Source: Candidatus Babelota bacterium (GTDB lineage Bacteria > JAGOBX01). Taken from it: a stretch of 13,388 bases of DNA. Shown piece by piece: positions 1 through 9,400 of the stretch. A program made the translations under genes and the position numbers. The notes under the pieces were generated by a model. That model saw only the letters and a list, made by a program, of their open reading frames with translations. It did no database searches and was not told the origin of the DNA. The stretch is taken from the NCBI GenBank assembly GCA_017999075.1, contig JAGOBX010000044.1:1-13388 (forward strand), in the 5' to 3' direction. The stretch's first letter is position 1. Each line of letters opens with the position of its first letter.

Positions 1-1
1 A

Positions 2-2077
2 CTAATAACTGCATTGATAATCATTTCTTCGATTTCCATTATTGCAGTATCATTTTTTGGAGCTAAACAATCATTATTTTATCTAACGGAAAATATGATG
101 AACTATGTTTCCAAATCTGTAAGCGAAAAACTTACCAAGCATTTAGAATCAGCAGAAAAATTTTCGGTTTTAATTGAAAAAAATATTCTTGACAAAAAGA
201 TTAATCTTGAAAACGGTAATGAAATCAGTGAATTCTTAGCTGGTTTAATAGCAGTAAACAAAGATTTTACTTCAATAGATGTCGGATTCACTAACGGAAA
301 TAAATTCCAGGCTAAACGTATGGATGATAATTCTGTTTCCAGACGGTTAGTGTTCCGCCAAGAAAAAAATATTATTAATCAATGGATACACTCTAATCCG
401 CAATATTATAATTCTCTTAAAAATTATGAGGAAAATCTTGAAACAGGATACGATCCGCGTAATCGGCCATGGTGGAAAACCGCAGTCCAAACCGGTAAAA
501 TGAGCTGGACAGATATTTATCCTTCAGGTTCAGGGTTGTATTTTTCACATGTTAATCCAATTTATAATGCTGACCGCTCTTTATTAGGCGTATCTGCTAT
601 TGATTTAAACATATTGGATATTTCATTTTTTCTAAATACTTTAAAAATCGGTAAATCCGGCATAGTATTTATTTTTAATGATAAATTTGAAATTGTAGCC
701 ATGCCCATGAAAAGTATAAGCGAACTTTCAAAAATACTTAATACTGTCGTCAGACCTAACGGTTGGAGGGATTACAGTTTAAAAAAACCTGAAGAAATAA
801 CCAATCCTCGTATACGCACAGCATTAATAAGTTTTCGTGATTCTTTCAAAAGTCAGAATTCACAATTTTTTTTCACTCAAGATGATGATCATCAAAAAAA
901 CATTGTTTCTTTTTCTTCTTTATCTGAACTCAAACTTAATATTTGCGTAGTTATTGCTGAAAACGATATTTTAGGTTATGTTAAAACCATTAATAAAATC
1001 ACTCTGGCAATATCTTTTGTTTTATTGATTTTTTCTATTATAATTGCATTTTTTATTTCCCGCGCAATTGCACGTCCATTAACTGAACTTACTGCTGAAG
1101 TAGATAAAATAAAAAATCTCGATTTGGATTCCTCCTTAGTAATTAATACCCGCATCACTGAAGTAGCGCATATCCATTCATCTATCGAAAATATGAAAAA
1201 AGGATTAAAATCATTTAAAAAATATGTACCTGCAGATTTAGTTAAACAACTAATTAAAATGCAGAAAGAAGCGGTAATCGGCGGAGAAAACCGTTGTCTG
1301 ACTTTATTTTTCAGCGATATTGCCGGATTCACTTCCATTTCAGAAAAACTTACTCCTGAACAATTGGTTGAAAAACTTGACATCTATTTTCAAGGATTAA
1401 CTAAAACCATTCTTGAACATCAGGGAACTGTCGATAAATATATCGGCGATGCAATTATGGGATTCTGGGGCGCGCCTAATCATCTGAAAGATCATGCGCA
1501 GAAAGCCTGTATGGCCGCGGTACGCTGTATTGAATTTATAAACCATTTAAATGATAATTGGATACGGCAGAATCAAGATCCCTTAGTTACCCGAATCGGA
1601 TTGCATACCGGCGAAGTTATTGTCGGTAATATGGGATATGACGAGCGCATGAATTATACAGTATTGGGAGACAGTGTTAACCTCGCCAGCAGACTTGAAG
1701 GATTAAATAAATATTACGGAACTTCCATAATCATAAGCGAAGTTACTTACCAGGCTGCAGGAAATTATATAGCTGCCAGAAAAATTGATGTGGTTGCAGT
1801 AAAAGGCAAAAGTCAAGGAGTAACAATATATGAACTTATCGGACTAACCTCAGATTTAGATAAATTTAAACTTAACGAAATTAGTGATTTCAATACGGCG
1901 TTTGAATTGTATCTAAACCGTAAATGGAAACACGCAGCGCAAATTTTTAATGATATTTATATTCGTTCTGATAAAAAAGATAAACCAGCAGAAATATTAA
2001 TCGCACGTTGTAATCAATATTCAAATGAACCGCCGGATGAAAATTGGAATGGTATTTATATTTTTAAAACCAAATAG
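2..2077 (+). CDS. Membrane adenylate cyclase, dCache-HAMP-class III catalytic domain (5' partial)
   Basis: Predicted to make cAMP from ATP at the cytoplasmic membrane in response to an extracytoplasmic ligand. Residues are numbered from the TTG at 14. A first membrane helix lies at the N-terminus (about 1-25). It is followed by a dCache-type sensor (about 25-320) with the hallmark YDPRNRPWW at 146-154, a second helix at 329-349, a HAMP linker (about 350-402) and the class III cyclase domain (about 425-615). Both metal-binding aspartates are present: D435 in FFSDIAGFT and D479 in DKYIGDAIM. The purine-selecting pair is K475 and T549 (NYTVLGDSVN), the Lys/Thr type of many bacterial adenylate cyclases, and N556 and R560 are intact. 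The tail (about 615-687) resembles the short helical tail of spirochaete-type cyclases. The frame is open to base 2, so the true start is probably upstream; no ribosome binding site is visible for the TTG. Domain calls are firm; ATP rather than GTP specificity is inferred. Confidence 0.93.
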   Translation, partial: LITALIIISSISIIAVSFFGAKQSLFYLTENMMNYVSKSVSEKLTKHLESAEKFSVLIEKNILDKKINLENGNEISEFLAGLIAVNKDFTSIDVGFTNGNKFQAKRMDDNSVSRRLVFRQEKNIINQWIHSNPQYYNSLKNYEENLETGYDPRNRPWWKTAVQTGKMSWTDIYPSGSGLYFSHVNPIYNADRSLLGVSAIDLNILDISFFLNTLKIGKSGIVFIFNDKFEIVAMPMKSISELSKILNTVVRPNGWRDYSLKKPEEITNPRIRTALISFRDSFKSQNSQFFFTQDDDHQKNIVSFSSLSELKLNICVVIAENDILGYVKTINKITLAISFVLLIFSIIIAFFISRAIARPLTELTAEVDKIKNLDLDSSLVINTRITEVAHIHSSIENMKKGLKSFKKYVPADLVKQLIKMQKEAVIGGENRCLTLFFSDIAGFTSISEKLTPEQLVEKLDIYFQGLTKTILEHQGTVDKYIGDAIMGFWGAPNHLKDHAQKACMAAVRCIEFINHLNDNWIRQNQDPLVTRIGLHTGEVIVGNMGYDERMNYTVLGDSVNLASRLEGLNKYYGTSIIISEVTYQAAGNYIAARKIDVVAVKGKSQGVTIYELIGLTSDLDKFKLNEISDFNTAFELYLNRKWKHAAQIFNDIYIRSDKKDKPAEILIARCNQYSNEPPDENWNGIYIFKTK

Positions 2078-2095
2078 TTATTTTTTAATAATTTT

Positions 2096-5000
2096 ATGTT
2101 TTTCCCTTTTATTTTTTTGGGTGTTTCACTTTTTATTTTCATATTAAAAAAAAATATATTAAATAATTTTAGATTTTTATTAACTTTCAGTTTTATTTAT
2201 TTTTTTCTATCGGTAAATCTTTTTTCAGCAGTAATAACAATAGGCACTTTGAGCGGTTCGACTGATTATAATCCTTTTTATACTTATTATGATTATGTGT
2301 ATGAAGCAAATCTTTATTCAAGTTCTGCAATAGGTCAGTCACTGGAAATAACCAGGATTGAATGGGCATCTCAAGGCACTAATACTCTTTCAAACATAAA
2401 AGTATATTTAAAAAACATTTCAACTTCTTCAGTGCCAGCGCAAAATTGGTCAACAATAACTTCAGGCGCAACACTTGTCTATAACGGTTCTATGTCAGCT
2501 ACGGCTGGTGCCTGGAGCGGTGTTAACCTCACCACAACTTTTAATTACGATAACTCTTATAATCTTCTTGTATTGACAGAAATGATTTCAGGCAGCGGCG
2601 GCGGCAGTTATTATTATACTACTTCAACCGGATGTCACGGTCGCCTATTTGCTAACGCTTCTCCCCCATCCGGTACTTTCGGAGCAAGCAGTGATCGGGC
2701 TAATCTGCAGATTACCGGCAATCCTCTTCCTCCTTCAGCTCCGACATCAAATGCGGCAACCAGTAGTACAACAACGAGTTTTTCTGCGAATTGGAGCGCG
2801 GTAGGCGGCGCTACGGGCTATTACCTTGATGTTTCCACTGTAAATAATTTTGCAAGTTTTGTAACAGGATATAGCAATCTGAATGTGGGTAATGTTACAA
2901 CTTACAGTGTTACTGGTTTATCTGCAGGAACAACTTATTATTACCGTGTCAGGGCATATAATGCAAACGGTACAAGCAGCAGTTCAAGTACAATAACTGC
3001 ATATACTATTCCAGCCACTCCAACTATAAGTCCGGCAACTAATACTGCAGGCACAAGTTTTACTGCAAACTGGAACACTTCAACCGGCGCGAGCAGTTAT
3101 CGGTTGGATGTTTCTACAGCAAACGATTTTTCAAGTTTTGTTACAGGCTATAATAATCTTGATGTCGGAAACGTTACATCGTACAGCGTAACCGGTTTGA
3201 CTTCAGGCATAATTTATTACTACCGCGTACGCGCATATAACACAGGCGGAACAAGTTCAAATTCCAGCTCGCAAAATCTATTAACTTTGCCTGCTGCGCC
3301 TACCGTTAATGCTGCTGGCGCAATAACAAATTCAAGTTTTTCAGCAAACTGGAACGCAGTTACAAGTGCGACGGCGTATAGATTGGATGTAGCTACTGAC
3401 GCCGGTTTCACAAGTTATGTTACAGGTTATCAGGATTTGAACGTCGGTAATCTAACAACCTATAGTGTAACAGGTCTAACTGCAGGCACAACTTATTATT
3501 ATCGCGTACGCGCTGTAAATGCAACCGGAACGAGTGCTAATTCCAGTTCGCAAACTGTAAGCATAATTTCGAATGCGCCAACCGTCAATTCCGCAACCAA
3601 TGTTAATACCAGTTCATTTACTGCAAATTGGAACGCTTCAACCGGCGCAAGCAGTTATAAATTGGATGTTTCCACTTCAAACGATTTTTCAAGTTTTGTT
3701 ACCGGTTATAATAATCTGGATGTAGGAAATGTGACAAACTATAGTATTACCGGTCTAACTCCGTATACTATTTATTACTACCGCGTCCGCGCATATAATG
3801 CAGGCGGAACAAGCAGCAATTCAAACACTGTCAGCGATACAAGTTTATATAATGGCCCAATATTTTATGTCAACGATTTATCATTGACAAATGATACTTA
3901 TACTTCAAGAACCGGCAGCGATATTATAAATATGGGGAATCAGCTTTATCCCTTCAGAACTATAACTCAGGCATTATCCCGGACATACAGCGGCTGTACA
4001 ATCTATGTTGATGCAGGAACATACGCAGAAACTGTAGTAATAAATACAAATAATATTTCTATCCTCGGGGTCGATTCTACGGCAACGATAATCGACCCGT
4101 CGGGCGATTCGACTTTAACAGCGCTTTACGGAATATATGCAAACGGCCTGACGAATTTACGGATCTGCGGATTACGGATTTTTGATTGTTATCAGGGTTT
4201 ATATTTTAATAATATCGATACATCAATTGTCGAAAATGTATGGTCTGAATATTGCGGAAATGGAGGAGGATATGGATTTTATATTGTAAACGGAAGTTGT
4301 TCGAATACTATAAATAATTGTTATTCTTTAAAAAATTACAAAGGAATGTATCTTAATAACTCATCCTACAATTTATTAAAGGATAACACTGTATGTTCAA
4401 GCGTATCATACGGAATAAATCTTCAAAACTATAGTTCATATAATTTATTACTTTCAAATACTGCGTTATATAACAGCCGTTCATTTTATTTTGAAGTAAA
4501 TAGCGATACTAATATTTTAACAGGAAATACGGCAAAATACAGTAATGGACAGGGGTTTAATTTTGAAAATGTAAAAGGATATACTGTAACCGGCAATACA
4601 GCTATATCAAATATAGGACCAGGATTTTATGTCAATGGAAGTTTGTACAATACTCTAACCGGCAATACATCAACATTAAATACAACATTCGGATTTGATG
4701 TCAGGGACGGTTCTGCAAATATTCTGAATGGCAATATTTCTTATAATAATCTACAATACGGTGTTTATTTAAAAACCGAAGTCAATTCAAAATTTTCAAA
4801 CAACAAGTCTGATTCAAATGTTCAATACGGTTTATATATGGAACAAAACGCTAATAATAATATTTTTACAGGAAACACAATTAATTCAAACCTGCAGCAC
4901 GGGATATATGTCGCTTCAAGTTCAAATAATAAGTTTGAACAAAATGATATAAAAAATAATATCCAATATCAAATTTATCTGACAGGAACATCATTAGCCG

Positions 5001-6301
5001 ACACATTCACAAAAAACAATATTCAAACATCAATGACAAATCAGAATTACGGTTTATATAATGACGCTGCTTCAAATTTTGATTTCAGAAATAATTACTG
5101 GAATACTGCTGACTCGTCTGTAATATCCGCGAAAATTAATATTATAAGCGGAACGATTTTCCAGGCGCCTTACAGGACAAGTGAAATAGATACCGCAATA
5201 GGCGCGGATACAATTTCTCCTTCTTCTCCGACTTTTATAAACGCTGACACATCAGTTTTGAAAAGGGTAACTTTAAAATGGACAAAACCTGTAATTGATG
5301 AAGGCAACACAGCATTAACAGGATTAGCAGGATACAGATTGTATAGAGTAAAAAACGCAGAGTGCAGAATTAACGGTGATACTGACAACTGGGAACAATT
5401 TTTAATTTTCACAATAGAAAATGCAGATGACACGGAGTATGTAGATACCGGCTTTAATTCAAGCGGAATTTATTATTATAAAATAATTGCATATGATTCG
5501 CATATTACTAACGGCCAATTATTTTATAACCGGAGCTGGTATTCGCAAAATTTATATGCTTATGTAAGATATAATTCCACTCCTGAAACTCCGGTATTGC
5601 TTACACCAGTTGATTTGCCTGCACCTTATACAGATTTTACGAATTATGGAAGAACACTTAATCCTCGTCTGAATTTAATGTGGCAATGTCCATTTGATTC
5701 TGACAGTAACACATTACATTTTTCTGTTTATATAGACAGCGGTTCAGGAGTTAAACTACTCGCAAATTCAGCAGCGGACACATCCGGGTTTTATTATTAC
5801 AAAAACGGCAGTTATGAAACATTTACAATATCTGGCGCTGATTCCAGCGTATACGGAAACACAGTGTATTACAAACCGCAAGTTAATTTGAATGATTCTG
5901 TTTATGCTTGGTCAATAGCTGCATACGACAGCGATTTGTACAGCGATACATCATTAGCAAGACATTTTAAAATCGGAGGAAGAGTCTGGTCTGATACTCC
6001 ATTGGTATCCGGTCAAACGCTGATAAGAAAAATCCATATTGACGAACTGCGCGAAGAAATAAATTATGTGCGTAAACTGCGCGGACTTTCCGCTTTTTCG
6101 TGGACTGACCCTGTGATAACAGCCGACCAAACTCTGATACGAAAAATCCATATTGACGAATTGCGGTCTGCATCAGCTCAAGCGGCCAATGCGGCAAATT
6201 CGCAAACCCCTGTCTGGACTGATTCTTCATTAACTGCCGGAGAATCTATTATTCGTAAAATTCATTTTGACGAACTACGTCAAAAAATTCCACAATTTTA
6301 A
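2096..6301 (+). CDS. Large secreted multidomain protein: Fn3 repeats, NosD-like beta-helix, IRKIHxDELR C-terminal repeats
   Basis: A 1401-residue exported protein of unknown exact function, probably surface-bound or released and interacting with polysaccharide or other surfaces. A hydrophobic export signal ends near A45 (LFSA/VITI). Residues about 46-211 form a beta-rich, Tyr/Ser/Gly-rich domain like the N-terminal binding modules of Bacteroidetes-type secreted proteins. Four fibronectin type III repeats follow (about 213-303, 305-397, 398-490, 492-582), each with FVTGY..L.VGN.T.YS.TGL and YYYRVRA. A right-handed parallel beta-helix (about 586-1025) carries dozens of N..GN and GIY/GLY turns of the NosD/PbH1 type. 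Two more beta-sandwich modules span about 1035-1158 and 1160-1292, and three 38-residue repeats close the protein. No catalytic signature was recognised, so lyase activity is possible but unsupported. The gene begins 18 bases after the cyclase stop and is probably co-transcribed with it. The ATG at 2096 has no Shine-Dalgarno, and the first 16 residues may not belong (see findings). Confidence 0.9.
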   Translation: MFFPFIFLGVSLFIFILKKNILNNFRFLLTFSFIYFFLSVNLFSAVITIGTLSGSTDYNPFYTYYDYVYEANLYSSSAIGQSLEITRIEWASQGTNTLSNIKVYLKNISTSSVPAQNWSTITSGATLVYNGSMSATAGAWSGVNLTTTFNYDNSYNLLVLTEMISGSGGGSYYYTTSTGCHGRLFANASPPSGTFGASSDRANLQITGNPLPPSAPTSNAATSSTTTSFSANWSAVGGATGYYLDVSTVNNFASFVTGYSNLNVGNVTTYSVTGLSAGTTYYYRVRAYNANGTSSSSSTITAYTIPATPTISPATNTAGTSFTANWNTSTGASSYRLDVSTANDFSSFVTGYNNLDVGNVTSYSVTGLTSGIIYYYRVRAYNTGGTSSNSSSQNLLTLPAAPTVNAAGAITNSSFSANWNAVTSATAYRLDVATDAGFTSYVTGYQDLNVGNLTTYSVTGLTAGTTYYYRVRAVNATGTSANSSSQTVSIISNAPTVNSATNVNTSSFTANWNASTGASSYKLDVSTSNDFSSFVTGYNNLDVGNVTNYSITGLTPYTIYYYRVRAYNAGGTSSNSNTVSDTSLYNGPIFYVNDLSLTNDTYTSRTGSDIINMGNQLYPFRTITQALSRTYSGCTIYVDAGTYAETVVINTNNISILGVDSTATIIDPSGDSTLTALYGIYANGLTNLRICGLRIFDCYQGLYFNNIDTSIVENVWSEYCGNGGGYGFYIVNGSCSNTINNCYSLKNYKGMYLNNSSYNLLKDNTVCSSVSYGINLQNYSSYNLLLSNTALYNSRSFYFEVNSDTNILTGNTAKYSNGQGFNFENVKGYTVTGNTAISNIGPGFYVNGSLYNTLTGNTSTLNTTFGFDVRDGSANILNGNISYNNLQYGVYLKTEVNSKFSNNKSDSNVQYGLYMEQNANNNIFTGNTINSNLQHGIYVASSSNNKFEQNDIKNNIQYQIYLTGTSLADTFTKNNIQTSMTNQNYGLYNDAASNFDFRNNYWNTADSSVISAKINIISGTIFQAPYRTSEIDTAIGADTISPSSPTFINADTSVLKRVTLKWTKPVIDEGNTALTGLAGYRLYRVKNAECRINGDTDNWEQFLIFTIENADDTEYVDTGFNSSGIYYYKIIAYDSHITNGQLFYNRSWYSQNLYAYVRYNSTPETPVLLTPVDLPAPYTDFTNYGRTLNPRLNLMWQCPFDSDSNTLHFSVYIDSGSGVKLLANSAADTSGFYYYKNGSYETFTISGADSSVYGNTVYYKPQVNLNDSVYAWSIAAYDSDLYSDTSLARHFKIGGRVWSDTPLVSGQTLIRKIHIDELREEINYVRKLRGLSAFSWTDPVITADQTLIRKIHIDELRSASAQAANAANSQTPVWTDSSLTAGESIIRKIHFDELRQKIPQF
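2732..3840 (+). repeat. Four tandem Fn3-encoding repeats, about 280 bp each
   Basis: The SF[ST]ANW segment recurs near 2778, 3057, 3337 and 3617, a period of about 280 bp. Units 2 and 4 are closest to each other (both have NDFSSFVTGYNNLDVGNVT), while units 1 and 3 share the [ST]AGTTYYYRVRA strand. This suggests duplication of a two-domain block. The repeats are diverged at the DNA level, unlike the 279-bp array in the next gene. Confidence 0.85.
5984..6298 (+). repeat. Three C-terminal 38-residue repeats (W[ST]D...IRKIHxDELR)
   Basis: The decamer IRKIH[IF]DELR begins at residues 1310, 1348 and 1386, an exact period of 38 codons (114 bp). Each copy is preceded by [VS]W[ST]D and a short [AS][DG][QE][TS] turn. 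The last copy stops almost at the C-terminus. Similar W-D...H..ELR repeats recur at the C-termini of large secreted proteins in several environmental phyla. I know of no established function; a role in sorting, anchoring or oligomerisation is inference from their position. Confidence 0.85.
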
Positions 6302-6318
6302 AAAATAAAAAACAACCA

Positions 6319-6348
6319 TTGACAAATTATATATGTTGAATATATGAT
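6319..6348 (+). promoter_or_regulatory. Sigma70-type promoter for the S74 fibre gene
   Basis: A perfect -35 hexamer TTGACA (6319-6324) is followed by an 18-base AT-rich spacer and TATGAT (6343-6348, five of six matches to TATAAT). Transcription would start near 6355, leaving a leader of about 110 bases. It sits in the only long plus-strand gap (6302-6465), directly after the stop of the preceding gene. In such AT-rich DNA a -10 match alone is weak evidence; the exact -35 is what supports the call. No CRP-like TGTGA-N6-TCACA site and no riboswitch-like structure were seen in the rest of the gap. Confidence 0.55.
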
Positions 6349-6448
6349 TATAAATATATTTGAAAAAAATAGACATCTTTATTTTTATCAAAATAAAATT
6401 ACTGAATCCAGGTAGCTATTCATAGCATTTATAATTTTTTATTATTAT

Positions 6449-6468
6449 AGGAGCGCAAACAAATATTG
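6449..6468 (+). promoter_or_regulatory. Ribosome binding site AGGAG and TTG start of the fibre gene
   Basis: AGGAG lies at 6449-6453 and the TTG start at 6466-6468, a rather long gap of 12 bases. An in-frame TAG at 6448-6450 rules out an upstream start. TTG is the only conventional initiator that leaves the signal peptide MKKNILVIFFLLIYAAA intact. Confidence 0.7.
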
Positions 6469-9400
6469 AAAAAAAATATATTGGTAATATTTTTTTTACT
6501 AATATATGCTGCCGCAGGTAATGGATATTATATAGCATATCAAGGAAAATTAACTGACAGTGATAATCGCAGAATTAATGCATCAGTTGTAATAATTTTT
6601 TCAATTTACTCAGAAGAAACAGGAACAACAGAACTCTGGACTGAAACGCACAATTCAGTAAACATAGTTAATGGATTGTTTTCTGTTTGGCTTGGTTCTT
6701 CAAATCCCATTAATTTAAAATTTGACAGACAATATTATTTAGGAATAAATATAAATAATCAGGGAGAACTGACTCCGCGTATAAAGCTAAACGCCTCAGC
6801 ATTTGCATATAGGGCAAAATATTCGGATACTGCTGCGTTTCTTGAAAATAACGCAATTGCCGAAGGCGCTATGATAATCAATGACACGCTGACAGTTAAC
6901 AGTTCTTTTATAATAGAAAAAGATGGAAAAGTAGGAATTAATACATTATTTCCGTCTGAACAACTGGAAGTTTTAGGTAATGCAAAAATATCAGGTTCAA
7001 TAACAGCGAAATCATATTCAGGCGATGGTTCAAATCTGACAAATTTGCAATATAATTCATTGGCTGGAGATAAGATAAGCAGAACAGAAATTTCAGAATT
7101 GCTGAATATAGTTGGTAATGATACGAATAACTTGAATAACCGTATAACTGGCCTCGAAAATGATTCTCAAAATAAAACTGTAATTCTGTCAATCTATGGA
7201 ACACGAATTTCAAATCTTGAAAACGATTCAGTGACAAAAACATATGTGAACACACAGTTATCCACACTCTCATCAGATACGCAAACCTTAAAAAATGATC
7301 TGGCAAATTACAAAATTCTGGTTTATGCAGACACAATAAATTTATATAACCAGCTTAGTTTGATACGTTCGGATTCAGTTATCAGTATAGCTTTTTCAAA
7401 AATCAGCGGCGATACTGTAACCAAATCGTATGTTGACGCTGATTCACAGACTAAAACTGCGGTTCTGACAAACTATGGAACACGCATTTCAAATCTTGAA
7501 AACGATTCGGTTACAAAAACATACGTAAATACCCAGTTATCAAACCTGTCATCAGATACGCAAAACTTAAAAAATGATCTGACAAATTACAAAACTCTGG
7601 TTAATGCTGACACAATAAATTTATATAACCAGCTTAGTTTGATACGTTCGGATTCAGTTATCAGTATAGCTTTTTCAAAAATCAGCGGCGATACTGTAAC
7701 CAAATCGTATGTTGACGCTGATTCACAAACCAAAACTGCGATTCTGTCAAATTATGGAACGCGCATTTCAAATCTTGAAAACGATTCAGTTACAAAAACA
7801 TATGTGAATACGCAGTTATCAAACCTTTCATCAGATACGCAAACCTTAAAAAATGATCTGGCAAATTACAAAATTCTGGTTAATGCAGACACAATGAATT
7901 TATATAACCAGCTTAGTCTGATACGTTCGGATTCAGTTATCAATATAGCGTTTTCAAAAATCAGCGGCGATACTGTAACCAAATCGTATGTTGACGCTGA
8001 TTCACAGATTAAAACTACGGTTCTGACAAACTATGGAACGCGCATTTCAAATCTTGAAAACGACTCGGTTACAAAAACATATGTGAATACGCAGTTATCA
8101 AACCTGTCATCAGATACGCAAACCTTAAAAAATGATCTGGCAAATTACAAAATTCTGGTTTATGCAGACACAATGAATTTATATAACCAGCTTAGTTTGA
8201 TACGTTCGGATTCAGTTATCAGTATAGCTTTTTCAAAAATCAGCGGGGATACTGTAACCAAATCGTATGTTGACGCTGATTCACAGATTAAAACTGCACT
8301 TCTGTCAAATTATGGAACGCGCATTTCAAATCTTGAAAACGATTCGGTGACAAAAACATACGTAAATACCCTGTTATCAAACCTGTCATCAGATACGCAA
8401 ACCTTAAAAAATGATCTGGCAAATTACAAAATTCTGGTTAATGCAGACACAATGAATTTATATAACCAGCTTAGTTTGATACGTTCGGATTCAGTTATCA
8501 ATATAGCGTTTTCAAAAATCAGCGGGGATACTGTAACCAAAACATATGTTGATGAACAACTTTCTGTAAAATTAAATAAAAATGACAGTATAGTTATTTC
8601 TCGTGTTTCACAACTTTTTAACGACAGCGGCTTTATTTCAAACGCTGGATCAAGCATAACTCAGGAGAGCGCAGATTTGAGATATATTAAAAAATCTGAT
8701 ACAATTGCCGCAGACAGCATCGGTACAGGAGCAGTAAACAGCATAGAGTTATCATATCTTGACAATGTATCCTCAAATATTCAGATGCAATTAAATTCAA
8801 AAGCATCAAATGCTAATCCTGGAATAACCGGCGGATTGCTTGTCAGTGATACGCTTGCGGTAGGAGCGGATACATTTATCGTTTTAAAAAATGGTAATGT
8901 CGGTATTGGCACAACAAATCCATCGGCGCGTTTAACAATAAATGGCAGCAATTCAAGTGAATTATTAGAACTTTCAATAAATTATAATTCTACAACACCC
9001 AGCCTTGCAATTAACAATACAAGCGGAAATCTTGCATCAGGTTCACGTATTTCATTTAAATCTTCCGGAACAGAACTGGCTAATATCATTTATCAATTAG
9101 GTTCAGGATCAACTCCATCATTACAATTCGGAACTAATAATAATGAACGGATGAGAATTACTTACAATGGAAAAATCGGAATCGGAACCGTAACTCCTTC
9201 TGATAGTCTTCAAGTCGCAGGTTCGATACGAGGTGAAACACTTACAATCACTCAGAGAATTTATGCAGATACAATATCAGCAATAAAATTTTATGGTGAT
9301 GGTTCCAATTTGACCGGAATTAACTCCTCAGGAAAATTTTCCGGAAATGTTGGAGACAGTATTTATATTACTTCAACTAAAGTCGGTATTGGAACAACTG

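Noticed and set aside
976-1383. 135-codon minus-strand frame opposite the cyclase
   Set aside because: It lies opposite conserved cyclase and HAMP codons, has no domain and no start signal; a shadow.
5954-6230. Two overlapping minus-strand reading frames opposite the C-terminal repeats
   Set aside because: They are antisense shadows of the periodic 114-bp repeat: repeated coding sequence gives repeated open antisense frames. No ribosome binding site or recognisable domain.
5984-6298. Type IX secretion C-terminal domain
   Set aside because: The terminal repeats lack the beta-sandwich motifs of known T9SS sorting domains; no T9SS genes are visible here.
6404-6426. Hairpin or riboswitch in the leader of the fibre gene
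   Set aside because: Only a 4-bp stem (GCTA/TAGC at 6415-6426) is visible; too weak to call a regulatory structure.
6938-7336. 132-codon minus-strand frame opposite the start of the fibre repeats
   Set aside because: Runs antisense to clearly coding fibre sequence; composition shows no membrane, signal or known motif pattern expected of a real gene.
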